Positions 56,251-64,000 of a DNA stretch of 64,000 nt are shown piece after piece. The notes beneath the pieces are model-generated. The model was not told the DNA's origin and ran no database searches. It was given only the letters and a program-made list of their open reading frames with translations. The position numbers were made by a program, and so were the translations under genes. Each line of letters opens with the position of its first letter. The stretch's first letter is position 1. This DNA is from Adiantum capillus-veneris (Eukaryota; Streptophyta; Polypodiopsida; Polypodiales; Pteridaceae), in contig CM043945.1 of the NCBI GenBank assembly GCA_014529385.2, positions 155,998,741 through 156,062,740 of the forward strand, given 5' to 3'.

Positions 56251-56417
56251 GGTAATGAAAAGCATGTCTAATGGAGTAAAAGAGTGCATGACACTCCTCC
56301 TATTGAAAAAAAAAAAAAAAAGTGGAAAAGGAAAAATGACCAAAAAAAAGAGAAAAAAAAAAGCAACACCGTCCTCCTGAAGATATGAATATCTCTAGGC
56401 TTGGGGGAGGGCTAATA
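56251..56417 (+). other. G2 3' untranslated segment with polypurine tract
   Basis: Contains two A-rich runs (about 56307-56322 and 56342-56362) and the tract GGCTTGGGGGAGGG at 56398-56411, six bases before the 3' LTR. Confidence 0.8.
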
Positions 56418-58492
56418 TGAGTGGCATAAAATGGTAACCATCTTTTTGCAACATTTGTCAGCCTACTCAACGTCCTCTTCCTCATATGTGTATATATTTT
56501 TCTACGCTATTAAGTTATCTAGAGTAAATTCCCCCTCTTTGTTTAACCTTTGTGTCGACACATACATTATACTCTTCCCAAAAATGTCACCTTAGTCATA
56601 TATTTATATTACCACCCTTTTCTTTTTTGCTTTGTAAATAGAATAAGCATACAATAACCAACTATATACCCTCAAACTTTCTTACCTCTTGTGAATTAGT
56701 AGTAGAAAAATAATATATCCATCTTCCACCCCATATAGATAAATTCCCATGGAAATCAACTCTCCACTTGTCTTTACCAAAGACTATGGTCCCTCTCTAC
56801 AAGTCTTCTATGCCCCCTACATAGGTGGCCCAATATCTCTTAAGAATATACATATAGTTTCTCCCCTTTCAAAAAGACTCCAATTGTATATTCTTTTCAC
56901 AAGAAAATAATATTGGGCCCTCCTCTATTTGTTTAAGCATCATAGCCTTTTGAAAAAGCATGATTCCCCTTGGATGCATACAAGCAAAGGGCCCATACAA
57001 GAAGACTTGGAAGCAAAAGGTTCCCTAGCCTAGTGTGGACCTTCCAAACCGAATTCCTTGGTGCATGGGCGTGAAGAATAGTCCAAATTCATATCAAACA
57101 TGTTGAGAAGGTCAATTTTGCCTTTTGAAGCATGTCATTCCGAGCTATAGGTAAAAAGTTATGGTCAAAATAGTGTAAATTTGTCAGATTCGCAGCAAAA
57201 GGGAACTGTAAATCAAGTAAATCAAGAGGGTGAGATCTTATTTTTCCCTACTCATCTTCTAGAAGAGCAATGAGTGTTCAAGGTCACTTGCATGTGATGG
57301 GACCAACCTAAAGATGCTTTCTAAATGCCAAGACAGACAAGTTGAGATACCCCGCAGGAGCCACCCGTAGGGCCTCATGGTGGGGCCCACCTACATTATG
57401 CACCCCTATGGAGCCTTCACGGTCTAAAATGATATTTTTGGTGAATAAATAGTCCCTTTTATGTCCAAAATTCAATGAGTGGTCAAAGGACACTTAATTA
57501 GATCTAATCACTTACTCTAATTAAGTGTAGCATAATCCCACTCCTACACAACTATAAATAGCCCCCCTTGGAGAGACTCAAGGACACACACCTATATTTT
57601 CAACTTCATGTTGTTTCTTGATCAATAGTAGATAAAACCCCAACTCTCCCTCTTTCACATCCTCCCTCCTAACCCTCCTCTATGGAGGAAGTGCAACTCT
57701 ATTCTCCACTCTTTCCATTCTACCATCTCTTACTCCATCAACCCAATAAATCATTTGTAGCACCTCAATAACTTGTAAATACATCATGATCTCTCTCATG
57801 GTTATGTTAATGATCATGAAATCATCTTCAAAACTTTCAAGTGTCCCAATTCGTGATGGTTAGCCAGCGTCTGTCCTCCCCTTAAAAGGTGTGCGAGAAA
57901 TCAAGTAAGTGTTCTATTCTCAATTTACCATTGGTTTGTTTCTCCACACTTATTCAATTGGTCTAAAGAAATTTCTCACTCTAACTCTCTTTTGCTTCAT
58001 TACATATGCATGTGGCTACCTCTCATGGTGATTTTATTTGTTTTCACAACATTGCATAGATGGAGATGAGCTCTCTATGCAAAGTGTGTTAGTTTGATGT
58101 AAGTGATTCTCTTGTGTGTTTGAGAGGCAAGTCTTGTGCGCATGATTTTTTTGATGAGTGCTTGAGAGAGGAAGATTTTGGATGTATTATGGGTATTCTT
58201 ATGGGGAGAAGGTGAATGCTATTCCACAAATTGCATATTTCATTTTGATGCACGGCATTGGGTTGCATAATCGTTGATGGTGTTCAAGTGTCCAAAGTGT
58301 ATATAGAGTAAGGGGGTTTTCAAAGTGTGTTGCTTGAGTGGGTGAGTGCAAGTGTTATTTTGATTGGTTTCCTTCTCCACTCCCAAAAGAAGGTGGTGCC
58401 CCAAGTAGTGTGCGTACCTCTTTACAAAAATTTTGTGAGGGTAGGCCCATTGGTTTGGGTTTAGAGGCCCCATTTCAAAAAGCTCGCCCTCA
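56418..58492 (+). repeat. G2 3' LTR (2075 bp)
   Basis: Same length as the 5' LTR and about 99.5% identical by eye. TATAAATA is at 57553-57560. Confidence 0.95.
57553..57560 (+). promoter_or_regulatory. TATA box of the G2 3' LTR
   Basis: Identical to the box at 49344-49351. In a 3' LTR it would fire outward, here antisense to the G3 pol remnant. Confidence 0.65.
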
Positions 58493-58496
58493 GTGG
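58493..58496. repeat. Right target-site duplication of G2 (GTGG)
   Basis: Matches 48205-48208. Confidence 0.88.
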
Positions 58497-60823
58497 GTAG
58501 TAGGGAGTTGAGTGTCGTCGTGAGATACCTAACTTCTCCATTATCTCTTTTACAAGGTCTCCTCTAAAACTGGTTCCCTATTAGAAATTATTTCAAGAGG
58601 AGTGCCAAAACGGCAACAAATGTTTTCAAATACAAACTTAGCCACTTCCTTAGCTGTAATCCGGGTGGTGGCAACTACTGCAGCCCATCTGGTCATGTAG
58701 TCCACACCCATGATGATATAAAATTTACCTGATTGGCTCCTTGGCAAAGGCCCAATAGCATCAACTCCCCATTTCTTGAATGGTCCATATGAGATTATAG
58801 GAGTCTGTGGCTCATATGTGAGCCTCCTATCCCCTGCCTTTTGACATTCCTTGCATGTTTTACACCAATGATGCACATCCCTATGTAGACTAGGCCATAC
58901 AAACCCGGCTTGTAGAATCTTTCTACTAGTGATGTCAAGTGCAAAGTGTCCTCCACAAACACCATCATGGCAACTTGAAATGATTTCAGTGATCTCTCTA
59001 GAGAGAGGTACCCGCCTAAGAATTTGATCCTTACCCTTGCAGTAGAGGTCGTCATTGATAAGGCGGTATTTTGTTGCCTTGCGCACAAGCCACTGCTTTT
59101 GGCCCTTAGTAAGATCCTTAGGACACTCTCCTGTGTCCAAGAAACTCATGATGTCAGGTCTAGCATCGCTACCTTGGAAGAGAGGCAGCTTCAATTTGAT
59201 AGCACCCACCACTGAAACATCTTGCAGCTTCTCTCTAGCTAGAGCATCTGCTTCTTGATTTTCTGCTCGAGGGACATGATGTAATTGTACAACTTGAAAT
59301 TTCCCTAAAAGTTCCTTGACTTTGCGCAAATGTCCTAGCAAGCTATGATTTTTACAAGCCCAAGTTCCTTGTATTTGTTTTATTAAAAGCATGGCATCAC
59401 CAAATACATTTAACCGTTGAATGCCCTGTGTCACACACCACTCTAACCCAAGAGTTAAGGCTGCATATTCTGCCTCATTGTTAGAGTGATAATCCAAGAG
59501 ATTCCCAATGGATAAAACCTTATCCCCTTGCTCATTGAAGATGACAATGCCTGCTGCAGCTTTGTCCACTTTCCTCTTGTAGGCTCCATCAAAGAAAAGA
59601 GAGTGAGCCTCCTCTACCTTAGGGACTTCCAGCACAGGTGTAATATCTTGATCATTTGGCTTTATGTTTAGCTTCTTTTCATAGTGGCGATGAGTGAGAA
59701 TACCTCCTAGACTGGCCCTTGTGGAGTTCTCCACTTGCATTGTGTAGTCAAACTCTTGTAGCCTTGTGAGCCATTTGGAGATCCTAGAAGAAACATCCAT
59801 GTGCTGCATTACATAAGGAAATACTTCTTCCATTGTTAAGATTATGAATGGTCTAGACAATAAATAAGAGCAAAATTTGGTGGTAGCAAACATTAATGCA
59901 AGCACCATGTGCTCCACTGCCGTGTATCCCTTTTCTGATGGAGTCATCATTCGACTAGAGAAGTAGATAGGACGCATGAAAGAAGTTTGAGGATCCTTTT
60001 GCATCAATACAGCCCCAAGTGTGTCATTGCCCACACTAGGGTTTACATAAAATGGCTCGTCCCACTTTGGAGGTGCTATGGTGGGAAGTGAAGCTAGAAT
60101 TTGTTTTACCTCATTGAATTGTTGTTCATTTTCTTCACTCCAAGTGAAGATCTCTTGATGGGTAACTTGTTGTAAAGGGAGAACCACTTGGGAGAGCAAG
60201 TGAATGAACCTACTCAAATACCTCACCTTTTGAAGAAAAGAGACCAACTGCTTTGTTGTGGTGGGAGAGGTCAAAGCCACCAAGGCTTGAACCTTGCTTG
60301 GGTCAGCTTCAATGCCATTGGCCGAGATCACATGACCAAGAAGAGTAACCTTGCTTTCACCAATGTGGCATTTCTCCACATTGAGTTGGCCCCCCAAAGC
60401 TTGTAGCCTAGCTAGACCTTCATAAACTTTCTCCAAATGAAGAGAGCGAGTTCTATAGATACAAAAGTCATCAATAAAAACACGGATTGATTTTCCAAAG
60501 AATGGTTGAAAAACAAATGTCACATATCGCTGAAAAGTGGTTGGAGCATTAGTGAGACCAAAAGGCATAACTCTGTAATCAAAACATCCCCATGTTGTGA
60601 TGAAGGTTGTCTTCTTTTGATCTTCTTCAGCGATACTAATTTGGAAGTAACCTGAGTAGCCATCACATACCGTGTAGCGCTCATGTCTTGCTACCTCATT
60701 GAGTATTTCGTCTTGAAAAGGAAGAGGAAAATGGTCCCTCTTTGTGGCTGCATTAAGAGGCTTGTAATCAACACAAACCCTCCACTTACCATTCTTCTTT
60801 GGTATGACTACCACTGGAGAAAC
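58493..60823 (-). pseudogene. G3 Pol: RT, dual RNase H, integrase N-terminus
   Basis: The minus-strand frame begins right after the TGA at 60826-60824. RT: VVVIPKKNGKWRVCVDYKPL, YTVCDGYSGYFQISIAEEDQ, VMPFGLTNAPTTFQRYVTF and the catalytic FIDD (RVFIDDFCIY). The native RNase H again lacks the first Asp (FYVNPSVGNDTLGAVLMQ). The second RNase H is complete: LFFDGAYKRKVDKAAAG, NNEAEYAALTLGLEW, NVFGDAMLLIKQIQGTW and NQEADALAREKL. The integrase starts with HDGVCGGHFALDITSRK ... CKTCKECQ and the core WGVDAIGPLPRSQSGKF. A frameshift near 58560, after LEIISN, precedes the G2 insertion at 58493. The rest is at 47669-48208 and 39030-39105. Confidence 0.92.
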
Positions 60824-61786
60824 TCACTCTGAGTCTTCAACAGGATAGATAAAACCGGCTTCTAGAAATTTCCTCACCTCTTTGAGTAGGGCGTCTTGTT
60901 GAATTACTCCTAGCCGCCTGAGCTTCTGCACTACAGGTTTACTTCCCTCCTTGAGCTTAATGTGATGTTGAACTACTGTGATGTGAGTGATTTTATCATA
61001 TTCATCAATGAACAATGTGGTAAAATTACTTAGCATCAAAATATAATCTTCACGCTCCTTCCCACACAACTCACTAGAGAGCATTTGATGTAGCTTACTT
61101 GCTTCTACCAGAGGTTGTATACCTGGTGTCTCCCCTTGGTTTGATGATGAGGCATCAGGTTGCTCCATCTTCTTAGGGTCCTTGAGAATGATCCCCATCA
61201 CCTCAATGCTACTGTCACTTTCTTCACTCACTGTTGACTCCTCCTCTGAAGTGGTTGAAGAGTCACTACTAGAAAACTCATCCATAGAGGTTTCTAGATC
61301 CATGTCGCATTGCCGACCTTTCTTCATGTCGTAAAGTATTGGCCTCCCTTTTGCATCCTTCATCTGGATTATGCCGGTGTCCCAGTCCTGCTTAGCTCTC
61401 ATAGCCATAAGCCAAGGCCTCCCTAGAATGATAGGATAGCCCTCCCCTTTGTGTGGCATGACAAAGATGTCCACATCTACCTCGGTGTTGAATGCCTTTA
61501 TCCTAACTGCATTTATGACACCAACACATTGAACTTTTAAATTATTAACCATTTTGGCTCGGCATGGTGCAGGCCGACTCACCTCTAAACCCAAACGGTG
61601 CATGATTTTTTCACTCATGACGCATATTTGTGCGCCACCATCGATGTAGATATTGGAGATGTGTTGCCCTTTGATGTAAGCATCCATCACTGGTAGTATG
61701 TCATCTAGATTCCTCCCAGAGATAGCCCCAGCTATCTTTGGCTTTGGTCGTCTCGTGCTAACCATCTTTGTCCATTGTCTCCTCAC
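60824..61786 (-). pseudogene. G3 retropepsin and RT N-terminus
   Basis: The retropepsin has ISNIYIDGGAQICVMSEKI (active site D-G-G), EGYPIILGRPWLMAMRAKQD and an acidic Ser/Glu stretch. The RT then begins: VVQHHIKLKEGSKPVVQKL and AGFIYPVEDSE, with a TGA (60826-60824) replacing the conserved Trp before VSP. Upstream, RRQWTKMV is the usual start of this segment in G1 and G2 (RRQW/KRQW). Beyond about 61810 the similarity ends, and the whole G3 gag is missing. Confidence 0.88.
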
Positions 61787-61810
61787 CCTAGGTGCTACAT
61801 TAGGAAAAAT

Positions 61811-62705
61811 ATGAACCCTCTAGGGGCCCTTTGGGATTAAGGTTAATTAGAGGTCAGCCAATAGGAAGAGGGTGGTGGACACACTCTATACCCTCAAAAA
61901 AGTAGGGGGACAAGGTAGCCTTACACCTCTTAGTTGTCTCTTACCTAGTGAGAAGGTAAGGGAGGTGGCTAGGGGAAAGAGGAGGGGGGGGGGGGGGGGG
62001 GATGGGGACCACTTTGACCTCTTTTCCCCCACTTTTTGGCCCGGATTTAAAAATACACTAAAAATTTCAAATTTTCAAAAAAATTCAAATTTTAAGTTTT
62101 CCCTTCTTAAAAGGTCCCCAAACCTATTTCATGGTCAAAAAAGTATTTTTGACCTTCAAAAGTTAAAAACGTGCACTAAAAAATCCAAAAAATTGATTTT
62201 TTTTAAAAACAAATCAAAACATCATTTTCACCCTCCAAAGTCTTTCCAAACCTATTCTATAGCTAAAAAGTGTTTTTCTCTCTTTACAAACCTTTTTCCA
62301 AGCTCTCCATTGCTGCAATAACCACATGCACCCCCTATAGTCCATCATTATCTCTCTGCTAGCTTTCTCCCACCTCCATTGTAGCAGCAAGCAAGCTCCT
62401 CCTCCATCTCTTCCCCTTACCCACCACATAGTTTCACACCAAGCTAGCTCCTCTCCCTTCTCTCATCTCCATTACAACATGAAACAAGATTCTACTCCTT
62501 CTACTTTCATTCACTCACACTACATGGAAACCTCTACTCCCGAAGGTGGCAAAAGTATGAGCTCACATGAGTTGCATACCACAACAATAGGAGGTGTGAA
62601 TATCGCGTGGGCATTGCAAGGGTTCATCTCCAACATAAAGATAGAATGGTAAGAAAACTACCCTTGTAGCTTACATTCAGAGCTTAACATCATCTCCATC
62701 TTTAA
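61811..62705. other. Unassigned stretch where G3 gag should be
   Basis: No Gag similarity. It contains an 18-base G run at 61984-62001 and, downstream, two related blocks with ccaaacctatt...a(g)t(a/g)tttttga/ctc at about 62105-62160 and 62230-62290. It may be part of another insertion whose ends lie outside what I can define. No gene is supported. Confidence 0.4.
61984..62001. repeat. Poly-G run (18 bases)
   Basis: Uninterrupted G tract on the plus strand; its length is unreliable in most sequencing data. Confidence 0.9.
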
Positions 62706-64000
62706 CACTAGGTTGGTAACCTAACAGGACATAAAAGTGTCCTTTCAGGGTTTTGAAAAAAACCTCCAAAACCATAGTAGATCCACTCATTTTGTAAAAT
62801 CCTTTCATGAGGTTATAGTTCAAGGCCTCCTACACATGGAAAAAATAAGAAACTTGTAAAATTTCTCATCTTTTGGTCACACCAAGCCTCCAAAGTTGAT
62901 GGACCAGTGCATTTTCATCAAAACAGTCAGTTCTTACATTTTTTGCATAAAAATAAGATTAGGGATTTTTGTAGGACTTGGTATAAATTCCCTAGTTAAC
63001 TTCAATGGGTTGGTGATCAGAACATATGATTGCTTTTCACTCACTATTTTTTGTTTTGCCAAAATAAATAGGTACAAAAAAGTTGAATTTTTACCATTGT
63101 GCAAACCTATCATCAAAGTTTCTATAGCCACGCTCAATAAAAATAATATATGCATGTTTTATTAGTTCCCTATTGTCCTTTATGTTCATAAGGAGCCATG
63201 GAGCATGTCAAAAGAATAATACATCTCTTACCAAGGGGAATCTTGGGGACAAAGATGAAGTGTTAAATACAGCAAACATGAAAAAACTAGGCTCAACATT
63301 ATGAGTTGTACAATCCCATAGAAACTATTCAATATCTAGCCAAATTTGATCCTTATGACTAGATATGGTTACTACCTACAAAATGCATGTAGTTGTCACA
63401 TGAAACTAACAATATTGAAAAAGCTATACTTGATATACTAGAATGTTTCATTTTCTTCTATAATTGACAAAATCAACCATCTTTCTGTACTATGAAAAAT
63501 AGGGTATTAGGTGCCCCAAAACTCAAGGAATATTAGATTTATGTTACAATATGCGACATAGAAAATCAAAAATGCATTTGGATATCATGAAATCCACCAA
63601 AAAAATCATAGAAGAGCTAAAATTGGCTAAAAAACAGGATTTGACAATTTTTGTAATTTGGTCATAACTTACAACTTTAATATTTATTTCTCCCTAGAAG
63701 CATCAGGACATGTTGAGGACTACTAAAGATAGTTCTTTAGCATTATAGACCTCACAAACATGAGTTCTAGAGTGGTATAGTTGCAAAAAGTTGAAAAAAG
63801 GCAAAAACAGGACCCGTTTTTTCACACATTTTAGGTTGTGAAATGTGGTACAAGGACAAGGTTAAAGATGGAATTGATATTCCAAAAAAATGTCAAGTTT
63901 TTTTTAGCTCATGAGACAAATTTCTAGATAGATAGCACCTCAAAGTCCATTTTGAAACTCTTGACATAATTCAAGGAAAATGGTCACTTAAGAGGACATA
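62706..64000. mobile_element. Second copy of the TTAA-flanked transposon, cut by the window end
   Basis: Same orientation and start as the 6142 copy (CACTAGGTTGGTAACC), again preceded by TTAA (62702-62705). The interiors differ by scattered substitutions and short indels only. The right end would fall about 45 bp beyond the window. No transposase frame is present in either copy. Confidence 0.8.

Larger units (their letters stand above)
48209..58492 (+). mobile_element. Element G2: Ty3/gypsy Tat-type retrotransposon, 10284 bp
   Basis: Plus-strand element with two 2075-bp LTRs, primer-binding site, two leader ORFs, gag, protease, RT, RNase H, second RNase H, integrase and polypurine tract, inserted in the G3 integrase with duplication GTGG. 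I count about ten differences between the LTRs (about 0.5%), so this is the youngest insertion seen. The coding region nevertheless carries about nine stops or frameshifts. Confidence 0.95.

Noticed and set aside
61872-62321. 149-residue Phe/Lys-rich plus-strand frame
   Set aside because: Crosses the poly-G run and AT-rich duplicated blocks; composition is that of low-complexity DNA.

Overview
This window reads as nuclear DNA of a land plant with a large, repeat-dense genome. The evidence is a Ty1/copia element primed by initiator-Met tRNA, several Ty3/gypsy elements of the plant Tat type (a second RNase H between the native RNase H and the integrase), pentatricopeptide-repeat (PPR) remnants, a tRNA-derived SINE, and long GT/GA/CT microsatellites. 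I cannot assign a species; a fern, lycophyte or gymnosperm would fit, but that is a guess. No intact host gene is visible. Almost everything is mobile DNA in different stages of decay.

Layout. (1) 1-4535, minus strand: a decayed Ty3/gypsy pol-PR-gag segment ('A') preceded by an unrecognised broken ORF. (2) 4536-11520: AT-rich DNA holding a 1.34-kb TTAA-flanked inverted-repeat transposon (6142-7480) and, on the minus strand, a tRNA-Asp primer-binding site and LTR edge at 10131-10152. (3) 11521-18837: a truncated relative of the TTAA element, a PPR pseudogene with a 72-bp tandem duplication, a tandem pair of tRNA-derived SINEs, microsatellites and a TTATGG array. (4) 18838-33441, plus strand: an old Ty3/gypsy element ('G0') interrupted by a complete Ty1/copia element ('C1', 21872-27404, 192-bp LTRs, TSD CAATG). 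G0 shows two tandem H2C2 integrase modules and a retropepsin-like segment after the integrase. (5) 34027-37018, plus strand: a candidate two-exon pseudogene whose predicted splice joins an exon-1 ATG in frame with exon 2.

(6) 37020-61810 is a three-level nest. A minus-strand Tat-type element ('G3') carries two later insertions: 'G1' (39106-47668, minus strand) near the end of its integrase and 'G2' (48209-58492, plus strand) in the middle of its integrase. Removing each insert with one copy of its 4-bp duplication (ACGT, GTGG) restores the G3 integrase frame, so the history can be read base by base. G1 and G2 share the same 18-nt primer-binding site and a conserved short leader protein of about 70 residues (one copy in G1, two in G2) that I do not recognise. 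This is the best candidate here for something undescribed. (7) 61810-64000: G3 ends abruptly, followed by an unexplained stretch with an 18-G run and a second, window-truncated copy of the TTAA element.

The genes work together only as retrotransposon machinery: gag (capsid and zinc knuckle), retropepsin, reverse transcriptase, RNase H and integrase. Every copy here carries disabling stops or frameshifts, so none looks autonomous as written.
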